Source: an uncultured Oscillospiraceae bacterium (GTDB taxonomy: Bacteria > Bacillota > Clostridia > Oscillospirales > Oscillospiraceae). From it: a stretch of DNA of 64,000 bases. The notes under the pieces are model-generated. The model did not search any database, was not told where the DNA came from, and saw only the letters and a list, made by a program, of their open reading frames with translations. How positions within the stretch are numbered: position 1 is the stretch's first letter; each line of letters starts with the position of its first letter. The stretch covers positions 1 to 64,000 of the forward strand of contig CAJFQQ010000001.1 of assembly GCA_904419145.1 (NCBI GenBank). Direction: 5' to 3'. This document shows positions 34,601 through 41,754 of the stretch, one piece after another. The position numbers and the translations under genes are program-made.

Positions 34601-35256
34601 TTCGTTTTTCCTCCCATAATACTGTTCATGGCGTGCTGGAGGTGCTCCTCCGTCAGCCGGGCCGCCGCCTCTCCATCATGGGCGGCAATGGCCTCATAGA
34701 TCTTCCGGTGCTCCACGGCGATCTCCTCGCTGCGCTTGGGGTTCTCAATGGAGGCCCGGCGATACTTCTGGATCCGCTTGTGCAGGGGGATCAGGGTGTC
34801 CGCCAGCACGTGGCGGCCGCTCTGGCGGCAGATCTCCACATGGAACTGGTCGTCCATCTCCTTGACATGGGCCGGGTCCTTCTTCTCGGTGTAGAAATTT
34901 TGAAGCTCCACGATGTGCTTGAGCTCCTCCAGCCCCTCGGGCGTGATGTTCTGTGCGGCGTAGTAGCTGGCAAGGCCCTCCAGCCGCAGGCGGATGTTCA
35001 TGATATCCCGCACATCCTCCTCCGTGATCCCCAGCACCACGCTGCCCTTGCCGCTGTCTCCGTCGGCAATCAGGCGCTCCTGGGTCAGGCGGCGCATGGC
35101 CTCCCGCACCGGGGTGCGGCTGACGCCCAGCTCCTCCGCCAGCCCAAGCTCCGTCAGGACCTGGCCCGGGGCGTAGCGGCCAAAGATAATATCGTCCTCC
35201 AGGCGCTCATACACCCGGTCTGCCAGCAGTACATTCTTATATGGTCTCTCAGTCAT
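34597..35256 (-). CDS. GntR-family (FADR/FCD) transcriptional regulator of the citrate operon
   Basis: 219 residues from ATG 35256, which overlaps the preceding stop (TAATG) and has GGAGGAATC before it. N-terminal winged helix: VYERLEDDIIFGRYAPGQVLTELGLAEELGVSRTPVREAMRRLTQERLI. C-terminal FCD helical domain (LEGLASYYAAQNITPEG...) with metal/ligand-type residues in DDQFHVEICRQSGRHVL and the last His block (EEHLQHAM). FCD regulators usually bind organic acids. The gene lies inside the operon it probably controls, via the palindrome at 36696-36705 over the promoter. Confidence 0.9.
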   Translation of the reverse strand: MTERPYKNVLLADRVYERLEDDIIFGRYAPGQVLTELGLAEELGVSRTPVREAMRRLTQERLIADGDSGKGSVVLGITEEDVRDIMNIRLRLEGLASYYAAQNITPEGLEELKHIVELQNFYTEKKDPAHVKEMDDQFHVEICRQSGRHVLADTLIPLHKRIQKYRRASIENPKRSEEIAVEHRKIYEAIAAHDGEAAARLTEEHLQHAMNSIMGGKTK

Positions 35257-36644
35257 TACAGATTCCTCCCCGGCCATTTCAATTCCCCGCCTGTCAGCTC
35301 GCTGATCTTGTGGGCCAGCTCCTGATTGGACAGCACCGACTGGCGGCCGTCCTCATACTCCTGGTCCACCCACTCCTTCAGCGCCACGATGAGCGGGTCC
35401 TTCTTGCTGTACGCCTTCTCCGGCGGCAGCTTATAGGCCTCGTTGATCCAGTAGGCAATACCCGCCAGGCCCGAGGTCTTGCCGATCTGCACGGTGGCAG
35501 GACGGTTGAGCAGCTTCTTGGTGTTGAAGATATTGTAGATCTCCTCGTCCTTCAAAAGGCCGTCGGCGTGGATGCCGGCCTTGGTCACATTGAAGTTCTC
35601 CCCCACAAACGGCGTCATGGGCGGGATCGTGTACCCGATCTCATGGGTGAAGTAGTCCGCGATCTCCGTGATCACCGTGGGGTCTACGCCGTCCAGGCTG
35701 CCCCGGAGGGAGGCGTATTCGAAAATCATGGCCTCCAGGGGGATATTGCCCGTGCGCTCGCCGATGCCCAGCAGGGAGCAGTTCACGGCGCAGGCGCCAT
35801 AGAGCCAGGCGGTGGCGGCATTGGCCACGGCCTTGTAGAAGTCGTTGTGGCCGTGCCACTCCAGCATCTCGCTGGGCAGATCCGTGTAGTGCTGCAGGCC
35901 GTAGATGATGCCGGGAACGCTGCGGGGCAGGGCCACCTCGGTGTAGGGCACGCCGAAGCCCATGGTGTCGCAGGCCCGGATCTTCACCGGGATCCCCGCC
36001 TCCTTGGCCAGATTCTGCAGCTCGTTGACCAGGGGCACCACAAAGCCGTAGAAGTCGGCCCGGGTGATATCCTCCAAATGGCAGCGGGGCACCACCCCGG
36101 CATCAAAGGCGTCCTTCACCGTCCCCAGATACAGATCCATGGCCTGGCGGCGGGTCATCTTCATCTTCTTGAAGATGTGGTAGTCGCTGCAGCTCATGAG
36201 CATGCCGGTCTCCTTGATGCCCAGGGACTTCACCAGCTTGAAGTCCTCCTTGCTGGCACGGATCCAGCTGGTGATCTCCGGGAAGGGCAGGTCCAGCTCC
36301 ATGCACTTCTCGATGGCCTCCCGGTCCTTCTTGCTGTAGACAAAGAACTCGGTCTGGCGGATGATCCCGAAGGGGCCGCCCAGCTTGGAGAGAAACTTGT
36401 AGATCTGCACCACCTGATCCACGGTGTAGGGCTCCACAGACTGCTGTCCATCCCGCAGGGAGGTGTCGGTGATCCAGATATCCTCGGGCATGTTCATGGG
36501 CACCCGGCGATGGTTGAAGGGCACCTTGGGCACAGTGTCATAGCCGTAGATGTCCCGGTACAGGTTGGGCTCTTCCACGTCCTGCAGGGAATATTTATAG
36601 GAGCGGTACTCCAGCAGGTTGGTTTTACTCGATACTTCCAACAT
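35256..36644 (-). CDS. Re-type citrate synthase candidate (isopropylmalate/homocitrate synthase family)
   Basis: 462 residues, DRE-TIM metallolyase fold: DTSLRDGQQSVEPYT (catalytic Asp and Arg), EWHGHNDFYKAVANAATAWLYGACAVNCSLLGIGERTGN (metal His pair), and GIHADGLLKDEEIYNIF. There is no LeuA C-terminal allosteric domain of usual length. The best-known relatives are the Re-citrate synthases first described in Clostridium kluyveri, often labelled isopropylmalate synthase. Followed by GntR, aconitase and isocitrate dehydrogenase genes; no leuC, leuD or leuB is near, favouring acetyl-CoA plus oxaloacetate to citrate. Homocitrate synthase remains possible. Confidence 0.82.
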   Translation of the reverse strand: MLEVSSKTNLLEYRSYKYSLQDVEEPNLYRDIYGYDTVPKVPFNHRRVPMNMPEDIWITDTSLRDGQQSVEPYTVDQVVQIYKFLSKLGGPFGIIRQTEFFVYSKKDREAIEKCMELDLPFPEITSWIRASKEDFKLVKSLGIKETGMLMSCSDYHIFKKMKMTRRQAMDLYLGTVKDAFDAGVVPRCHLEDITRADFYGFVVPLVNELQNLAKEAGIPVKIRACDTMGFGVPYTEVALPRSVPGIIYGLQHYTDLPSEMLEWHGHNDFYKAVANAATAWLYGACAVNCSLLGIGERTGNIPLEAMIFEYASLRGSLDGVDPTVITEIADYFTHEIGYTIPPMTPFVGENFNVTKAGIHADGLLKDEEIYNIFNTKKLLNRPATVQIGKTSGLAGIAYWINEAYKLPPEKAYSKKDPLIVALKEWVDQEYEDGRQSVLSNQELAHKISELTGGELKWPGRNL

Positions 36645-36695
36645 ATGTGTCCCCTCGCTTTGCTCGGCAGATTGGATAACCGTATAATCGTATCC

Positions 36696-36705
36696 TTGTA
36701 TACAA
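36696..36705. promoter_or_regulatory. Palindromic operator candidate for the GntR regulator
   Basis: TTGTATACAA is a perfect palindrome on the predicted start site (about 36698). It is nested in a wider inverted repeat GTATAAT (36682-36688) and ATTATAC (36705-36711). Size and site fit FCD-type GntR operators; repression is inferred. Confidence 0.65.
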
Positions 36706-36732
36706 TTATACGCTGATACATTGTTCTGTCAA
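36705..36732 (-). promoter_or_regulatory. Sigma-A promoter of the citrate-to-2-oxoglutarate operon
   Basis: Minus strand: TTGACA (36732-36727), 16-bp spacer, TATAAT (36710-36705). Both boxes are consensus. The leader is about 55 nt, with GAGGGGACACAT before the ATG. Confidence 0.82.
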
Positions 36733-36744
36733 GTCCATATGCAT

Positions 36745-36775
36745 AAAAAACAGCCCTGTTTTTACAGGGCTGTTT
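36745..36775 (-). terminator. Terminator after spoIIR
   Basis: AAACAGCCCTGT (36748-36759) pairs with ACAGGGCTGTTT (36764-36775); the minus-strand T-run follows at 36750-36745. Confidence 0.85.
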
Positions 36776-36792
36776 CGCCGTTTTGCACAAAT

Positions 36793-37413
36793 TCACTCTC
36801 CCAGTCCGGAGAGCCATTGCTCCACTAACTCAATGATCTTAAAGCGCACCACATACCCCTCGCTCTCCTGGGTAATGAGGGCGACCTCCTCCTCCGTCAT
36901 TCCGGCGGTCTGGGCGCTGTCGGTGAAGTCCTCGGTGGTGGCGGACAGGCACAGGGGCGGGAACACCACGCACCACCAGTTTTGGCCCGCCCCCTCCCCC
37001 AGCCTTACCCGCAAGGACAGATAGCGGCCGGCGGGCAGGGTGAAGGTGTCGTATTCCCGGGTGGGATAGTCCTCCCAGGTGAGCGCCGCCTGGACTGGGT
37101 AGTCAAAGCCGTTCTCTGCCAGCACAGAGGACGCCATCGCCTCCAGCTCCGGCAACAGTTCTGTCAGCTGTGCTTCTGCCGCCTCCACCGTGGCGCAGTC
37201 CTCCAGCTGCGCCTCTGCCGCCTCCAGCACCGCGTCCCGGACCCGGAGCTTCACCGCCTGGTCCGTCTGGCTGTCGGAGTTTGCCAGCACGTGGAGGCGG
37301 ATCAGCTTGCCGGCCAGGTCCTCCTGGGTCTCATGGGCGCCTGCTGCCGCCCATGCGGCGGTGGCCGCCAGGGCAAACAGAAGGGATAACAAACAAATTG
37401 TGGATCTTTTCAT
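36793..37413 (-). CDS. spoIIR: Stage II sporulation protein R
   Basis: Secreted forespore signal that triggers SpoIIGA to process pro-sigma-E in the mother cell. 206 residues with an N-terminal signal peptide (ICLLSLLFALAATAAWAAAGA). Family blocks: LIRLHVLANSDSQTDQAVKLRVRDAVL and NWWCVVFPPLCL. The frame extends upstream, but ATG 37413 gives the proper signal peptide. The ribosome site there is weak. I could not define a sigma-F promoter with confidence. It indicates that the organism sporulates, or recently did. Confidence 0.93.
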   Translation of the reverse strand: MKRSTICLLSLLFALAATAAWAAAGAHETQEDLAGKLIRLHVLANSDSQTDQAVKLRVRDAVLEAAEAQLEDCATVEAAEAQLTELLPELEAMASSVLAENGFDYPVQAALTWEDYPTREYDTFTLPAGRYLSLRVRLGEGAGQNWWCVVFPPLCLSATTEDFTDSAQTAGMTEEEVALITQESEGYVVRFKIIELVEQWLSGLGE

Positions 37414-37541
37414 AGAGAAAGCACCGTCCTTTCCGGGGAATACCTCAGTATGGACAGCGCTTTTCCAAATCATACAGACGATATGGACTTTTTCATGGGT
37501 TCCGCAGTTCCGGCAGGATCGCCATCAAGCGTCTCCCGGCC

Positions 37542-38426
37542 TCAGCCGCACTTGTCCGCCGGGGCGCACCGCCCCACCGGACGGGTCAAAAAGGTCTGGG
37601 GGTACTCCTGCCGCAGCTGCTCAGACGCCTGGCGCGCCATGGCCTCGTCGGTAAACACGCCGAACACGGTGGGCCCGCTGCCGGTCATGCAGGCAGCGGC
37701 GGCGTCCAGGTCCATCAGCTGCCGCTTGATCTCCCCCACCTCCCGGTATTTCCGGGGGAGCATATCCTCAAACACGTTGTATACCCGCCGGCACACCCCC
37801 GACAGATCCCCATTGTACAGAGCCGTCGAAAGCCCCGCCGTGTCCGGATGGCAGCGCAGCTGCCGCAGCCGCACCTGGGCAAAAAGCTCCGGGGTGGAGA
37901 TGGGAAAAGAGGGCTTACAGACCACCAGGAAGCAGTCCGGCAGGGCGGGCAGATCCGTCAGCACCTCGCCCCGCCCCTCGGCCAGGGCCGTGCCGCCCCG
38001 GACGCAGTAAGGCACGTCGCTTCCCACCTGGAGGGCCATGGCCTCCAGCGCCCGATCCGGCAGCTCCGGTGCCAGAGCGCGGCGCAGCAAGCGCAGGACG
38101 GCGGCCCCGTCGCTGCTGCCGCCGGCCATGCCGGCAGCCACCGGGATATGCTTATCCACCCGGATGGTGAGCCCCACCGGGGGGATCCCTGTCTCCTGAA
38201 AGAACAGCTCCGCCGCCTTCACGGCAATATTGCTGTTATCCCGAGGCAGGTAATTGAGATTGGTCACCAGGGTGATGCCCCGCCGCTCCTTGAAGGTGAT
38301 GGACACCATGTCGCACAAGTCGATGCTCTGCATCACCATGCGCAGGTCGTGGTACCCGTCCGGCCGCTTGCCCAGGATATCCAGCGTCAGATTCAGTTTT
38401 GCCCAGGCCGGCTCGGTAATGGTCAT
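37542..38426 (-). CDS. ispE: 4-diphosphocytidyl-2-C-methyl-D-erythritol kinase (IspE)
   Basis: MEP isoprenoid pathway kinase, GHMP superfamily. 294 residues from ATG 38426. Blocks: PAWAKLNLTLDILGKRPDGYHDLRMVMQSIDLCD, ATP loop HIPVAAGMAGGSSDGAAVLRLL, GSDVPYCVRGGTALAEGRGE, and the C-terminal GSGPTVFGVF. The open frame upstream belongs to overlapping genes and is not coding for IspE. Its ATG overlaps the stop of the zinc-ribbon gene before it by 4 bp, so its translation is coupled to three small membrane-protein genes. Confidence 0.95.
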   Translation of the reverse strand: MTITEPAWAKLNLTLDILGKRPDGYHDLRMVMQSIDLCDMVSITFKERRGITLVTNLNYLPRDNSNIAVKAAELFFQETGIPPVGLTIRVDKHIPVAAGMAGGSSDGAAVLRLLRRALAPELPDRALEAMALQVGSDVPYCVRGGTALAEGRGEVLTDLPALPDCFLVVCKPSFPISTPELFAQVRLRQLRCHPDTAGLSTALYNGDLSGVCRRVYNVFEDMLPRKYREVGEIKRQLMDLDAAAACMTGSGPTVFGVFTDEAMARQASEQLRQEYPQTFLTRPVGRCAPADKCG

Positions 38427-38683
38427 AAAAACCCTCTCAAATCCTGATCGTAGTCTAATTCTTCCCCACAGCGGGGGCAGTAGGATGCAAAGAAATTCCG
38501 GTCCAGATACTTGCCGCAGCAGGGGCAGCGCCAAAATATACCATCCAGGATCAGCGCCGCTGCCATCAGCCCCAGCCCCAGCCACAGCGCCCAACCGGCG
38601 TCCCCGATGGTGCCGTACAGAAACAGCGGCGCGCCGACGCCCAGCCCCAGGAAAAACAGGCGGCGCACAAGGCGCAGGGTCAT
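38423..38683 (-). CDS. Small membrane protein with C-terminal zinc ribbon (paralogue 1)
   Basis: 86 residues: two membrane helices (LVRRLFFLGLGVGAPLFLYGTI and WALWLGLGLMAAALILDGIFW), then a zinc ribbon CPCCGKYL...YCPRCGEELD. It shares layout and motifs with the next two genes, so the three look like tandem duplicates. Start ATG 38683 overlaps the previous stop (ATGA), and its stop overlaps the ispE start. Function unknown. Confidence 0.8.
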   Translation of the reverse strand: MTLRLVRRLFFLGLGVGAPLFLYGTIGDAGWALWLGLGLMAAALILDGIFWRCPCCGKYLDRNFFASYCPRCGEELDYDQDLRGFL

Positions 38684-38943
38684 GATCTGCCATCGCTCCT
38701 TTCATCGCAGCCCAGCTCTTTCCCGCAGTGGGGACAATAGGTGAAATGCTGGTCGATCCGCCCCAGGCCCCCGCCGCAATAGGGGCAGCGCCACAGTGCA
38801 GAGAAAAGTGCCACATAACCCACTAATGCCGCTACCAGCACGATCTTTATCCATACTGTCCCAATCAGCATCACCGCCACCGCCAGCAACGCCAGCAGCG
38901 CGATGCAGCCCCCCAGCAGACGGCGCTTCTTCCGCAAGGTCAC
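38680..38943 (-). CDS. Small membrane protein with C-terminal zinc ribbon (paralogue 2)
   Basis: 87 residues from GTG 38943: a basic N-terminus (TLRKKRRL), two membrane helices, then CPYCGGGLGRIDQHFTYCPHCGKELG. The ribbon matches paralogue 3 closely (LGRxDxxxxYCPHCGxxL). The GTGA overlap with the gene upstream and ATGA overlap downstream indicate a tightly coupled block. Function unknown. Confidence 0.8.
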   Translation of the reverse strand: MTLRKKRRLLGGCIALLALLAVAVMLIGTVWIKIVLVAALVGYVALFSALWRCPYCGGGLGRIDQHFTYCPHCGKELGCDERSDGRS

Positions 38944-39203
38944 GATTCTCTCCCGATCCTCTCGTTAAAATCCAGCCGCTCTCCACAGTGGGGACAATAG
39001 TCCGCACCTGCGTCAAAACGACCCAAATGCCAGCCGCAGCGGGGACAAACCCATTTGGTCAGGAAGAAGATCAAACTCCCCACCATCAGAGCACCCCCCA
39101 CGACCACCAGCCAATACGTTTCCGCCAGGGCACCCGCGATTCCAACAAACATGCCGCCGACCAGCATGGCAATGATCAGGATCCTTTTCTGGTTGAGGCT
39201 CAC
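38940..39203 (-). CDS. Small membrane protein with C-terminal zinc ribbon (paralogue 3)
   Basis: 87 residues from GTG 39203, chosen because GGAGGGG stands 8 nt upstream and the length then equals its paralogues; the frame is open to 39260. Basic start (LNQKRI), two membrane helices (LIIAMLVGGMFVGIAGALA; YWLVVVGGALMVGSLIFFLT), then CPRCGWHLGRFDAGADYCPHCGERLD. First gene of the block that ends with ispE; it follows the DUF1015 gene by 59 bp. Function unknown. Confidence 0.78.
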   Translation of the reverse strand: MSLNQKRILIIAMLVGGMFVGIAGALAETYWLVVVGGALMVGSLIFFLTKWVCPRCGWHLGRFDAGADYCPHCGERLDFNERIGRES

Positions 39204-39262
39204 GCTTTCGCCCCTCCTTACCGCATGACTCGGTTCACTGCTCTCACCCGGGCCGGCCACGG

Positions 39263-40543
39263 TTACCGGATCTTTCTGCCCTCCACGTAGTAGCGCTTAT
39301 CCGCCGCATGGCCCATGGAGAAGGTCTTGCGGGGCAGAACGCCGTCGGCCATGACGGTTTTGAACAGCTGGTCCTTGCCCATGGCAGGCAGCAGGAAGCC
39401 CATGTTGCCGCTCTTGCTCCCCAGCTCCCTTGTCACGTCGTCGCCGTGGATGTAGTCCACCTCGCCGCCGTTCTCTTTCAGATAGGCGTCCAGGAAGCCC
39501 TGCAGCGTCCCCACTGCCAGCTGCACCTTGGGATCTGGGACCGTGATGAAGCCGTCGTAGCCGGCCCAGACCACCTCGATGGTGTGGCCCGGCCCCTTCC
39601 CCTCGTGGGCGTTGGGGTAGGCGCGCTTGAACGCCTCCATCAGCCCGGCGGGCTCCACGCCGAACACCACCCGGTGGATGGCCTCGAACTGCAGGGCCTC
39701 GTCGTGGAGGTTCACGATCTCCACCAGAGCGTACCGGGCGGGAAGATCGGCCCACGCCGCCTCCGGCGTCACCTTCTTGAGATTCTCATAGCAGGTCTTG
39801 GCGGTAGCCAGGGAGTGGTTGCCGTCACCCACGGCAAAGAGCAGGGGCGCGGCGTCCTTCAGGCCATACTTCCCCTGCTGGACCGAGGGGTCCATGAGCC
39901 CCGCCAGGGCCGCCGCCAGGGCGTCCATCTGCCCGTCGGTGAGGCGCCAGCCCTTCAGATGGCCGCCGCCCATCATCAGGTCAAAGTCGTAGAGCTTCTC
40001 CATGGAACCGACGGCGGCGGTGATGGGCTCCACGCAGGTCCCCTCCGGGTCGTCGATGAGCAGCATCACATGGGGCAGCTCGATGGGCGCGTCCTTCCGC
40101 ACCCGGACCCGGGGCGGGATGCGCTCCAGCACCGTGCCCTCGGTGGCGCGGATCAGGGAGCCGGAGCCGGGGGTGTAGTCGTATCGCTCCAGGTCCACAG
40201 CGGCCACCAGCCCGTGGCGAACCGCGCCGTCGGACTGGGTGCGCTCAATGTAGAGGATGGAATCCCCATAGGTCCGGAAAATATCCCGGGCCAGGTAGTC
40301 CTCCATGGCGGCGTTGATATCCGCCACATGCTGGTCCACATCCGGGTCATTGAGCTTGCTCTCCGGCAGGATCAGACGCAGCGTGCTGGGCGCTTCCCCC
40401 ACGATCCGGTCCACCTCCTCCCAGTACTCCGGCTGGGAGGTGAACTGGTCGCAGGCCACCACAGCCCACTTGGTCATGTCGCAGTCCCGGGGCAGCAGAA
40501 TGTCGGCGGGAACCATGCCGATGCGCGCAAATCGCTCCTTCAT
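39263..40543 (-). CDS. DUF1015-family protein
   Basis: 426 residues, soluble. DUF1015 (COG4198) blocks: the N-terminal ADILLPRDCDMTKWAVVACDQFTSQPEYWEEV, FAVGDGNHSLATAKTCYE and the C-terminal KSGNMGFLLPAMGKDQLFKTVMADGVLPRKTFSMGHAADKRYYVEGRKI. In many Clostridia such genes sit with serA and serC, which hints at serine metabolism; here a ThrH-type phosphatase gene lies 60 bp upstream on the same strand. The reaction is unknown to me. GGAGAGAGGAT precedes the ATG. Confidence 0.9.
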   Translation of the reverse strand: MKERFARIGMVPADILLPRDCDMTKWAVVACDQFTSQPEYWEEVDRIVGEAPSTLRLILPESKLNDPDVDQHVADINAAMEDYLARDIFRTYGDSILYIERTQSDGAVRHGLVAAVDLERYDYTPGSGSLIRATEGTVLERIPPRVRVRKDAPIELPHVMLLIDDPEGTCVEPITAAVGSMEKLYDFDLMMGGGHLKGWRLTDGQMDALAAALAGLMDPSVQQGKYGLKDAAPLLFAVGDGNHSLATAKTCYENLKKVTPEAAWADLPARYALVEIVNLHDEALQFEAIHRVVFGVEPAGLMEAFKRAYPNAHEGKGPGHTIEVVWAGYDGFITVPDPKVQLAVGTLQGFLDAYLKENGGEVDYIHGDDVTRELGSKSGNMGFLLPAMGKDQLFKTVMADGVLPRKTFSMGHAADKRYYVEGRKIR

Positions 40544-40603
40544 ATCCTCTCTCCTCCATAATTGTATCGGCGGAAACAGCCGGTCCGATTCTTCCTGTGC
40601 GCC

Positions 40604-41203
40604 TTACAGGGCGCCGCGGATCGCCGAGAGCAGCTCGCCGTAGTTCTCAAAGGCGCTCAGCTGGGGGTAGTCGGCCTTGATCTGCTCCGTGGTTCGGAAC
40701 AGGAACCCGGCCTTGCTGGCCAGGATCATATCCAGATCGTTGTAGCTGTCGCCGCAGGCGATGGTATCATATCCGATGGACTGGAGCCCCCGGACGGTGG
40801 TGAGCTTGGACTCCTTGCAGCGCATGCGGAAGCCGGAGATCCTGCCGTCGGGCCGGACCTCCAGGCTGTTGCAGAAGATGGTGGGCCAGCCCAGCTTTTT
40901 CATCAGCGGCATGGCGAACTCCTCAAAGGTGTCGCTGAGGATGATCACCTGGGTGATGGAGCGCAGCTCATCCAGAAACTCCTTGGCGCCGGGCAGGGGA
41001 TCTATGGTTGCAATGGTGTCCTGGATCTCCTTCAGCCCCAGTCCGTGCTCCTCCAGGATGCCGATACGCCACTTCATCAGCTTGTCGTAATCCGGCTCGT
41101 CCCGGGTGGTCCGCGTCAGTTCCGGGATGCCGCTGGCCTGGGCAAAGGCGATCCAGATCTCCGGGACCACCACGCCCTCCATATCCAAACAGACGATATT
41201 CAT
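40604..41203 (-). CDS. thrH: ThrH-type phosphoserine phosphatase/homoserine phosphotransferase
   Basis: HAD-superfamily enzyme, 199 residues. ThrH signature CLDMEGVVVPEIWIAFA (nucleophile Asp; DxE instead of DxD), then ILSDTFEEFAMPLMKKLGWPTIFCN, CKESKLTTVRGLQSIGYDTIACGDSYNDLDMI (Lys and paired Asp of motifs III/IV). It can release Pi from phosphoserine, or pass phosphate to homoserine in Pseudomonas ThrH. AGGAGGAAC precedes the ATG. It has its own promoter and precedes the DUF1015 gene, so both may act in serine synthesis. Confidence 0.9.
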   Translation of the reverse strand: MNIVCLDMEGVVVPEIWIAFAQASGIPELTRTTRDEPDYDKLMKWRIGILEEHGLGLKEIQDTIATIDPLPGAKEFLDELRSITQVIILSDTFEEFAMPLMKKLGWPTIFCNSLEVRPDGRISGFRMRCKESKLTTVRGLQSIGYDTIACGDSYNDLDMILASKAGFLFRTTEQIKADYPQLSAFENYGELLSAIRGAL

Positions 41204-41257
41204 GGAATTTTGTTCCTCCTATCTTCCCGCGCCCGGCAGGAATCTTGACTTGAAGAA

Positions 41258-41286
41258 AGTATACCAAAATTTCTCCTTTATTTCAA
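41258..41286 (-). promoter_or_regulatory. Sigma-A promoter of thrH
   Basis: Minus strand: TTGAAA (41286-41281), 17-bp spacer, TATACT (41263-41258). Confidence 0.75.
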
Positions 41287-41404
41287 TACAAAGCAAAAAA
41301 TACATCAAGATCTGTCAGGAGATCAGAAATTTTTTTGAATTCACATATTTCTGCTCCGATGTGGGAAACTAGGGCATATTCCAAAACGAACTGGAGGGAT
41401 TCCT

Positions 41405-41617
41405 ATGGTTATTGATAAGATCGCACTGGTGCTGGCAATCATCGGCGCGTTGAACTGGGGCTCTATCGGCCTGTTCGGGTTCGACGTGGTGGCCTTCCTG
41501 TGCGGCGGCCAGATGGCGATGGTCAGCCGGATCATCTACGCACTGGTCGGCCTTGCCGGCCTCTGGTGCATCTCCCTGCTCTTCCGCGAAAACGCTACGG
41601 ACGAGAGCACGACCTGA
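41405..41617 (+). CDS. DUF378-family small membrane protein
   Basis: 70 residues with two membrane helices: DKIALVLAIIGALNWGSIGLFGFDVVAFL, whose ALNWG is the DUF378 hallmark, and VSRIIYALVGLAGLWCISLLF. Relatives include Bacillus YuzA. Role unknown. GGAGGGATTCCT precedes the ATG. Monocistronic, closed by the terminator at 41631-41669. Confidence 0.9.
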   Translation: MVIDKIALVLAIIGALNWGSIGLFGFDVVAFLCGGQMAMVSRIIYALVGLAGLWCISLLFRENATDESTT

Positions 41618-41630
41618 GCCTTTTCTGCGT

Positions 41631-41669
41631 GCAGGCTGGGCCGCCGGTTCGGCGGCCCAGCCTGCTTTT
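41631..41669 (+). terminator. Terminator after the DUF378 gene
   Basis: A GC-rich 16-bp stem (41631-41646 with 41650-41665), 3-nt loop, then TTTT. Confidence 0.82.
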
Positions 41670-41718
41670 GCGTCTGCGGACCGTCGCGTCTGGTTTTTTC
41701 GATCCGCGCAATTTTCTC

Positions 41719-41747
41719 TTGAACACGCCTGCAAAAATTGGTACAAT
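41719..41747 (+). promoter_or_regulatory. Sigma-A promoter of azlCD
   Basis: TTGAAC (41719-41724), 17-bp spacer, TACAAT (41742-41747). The predicted start near 41754 coincides with the first ATG of azlC. Confidence 0.7.
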
Positions 41748-41754
41748 CGTTGTG

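Noticed and set aside
37414..37500. Sigma-F promoter upstream of spoIIR
   Set aside because: Expected from Bacillus, but I could not find -35 and -10 elements with acceptable match and spacing.
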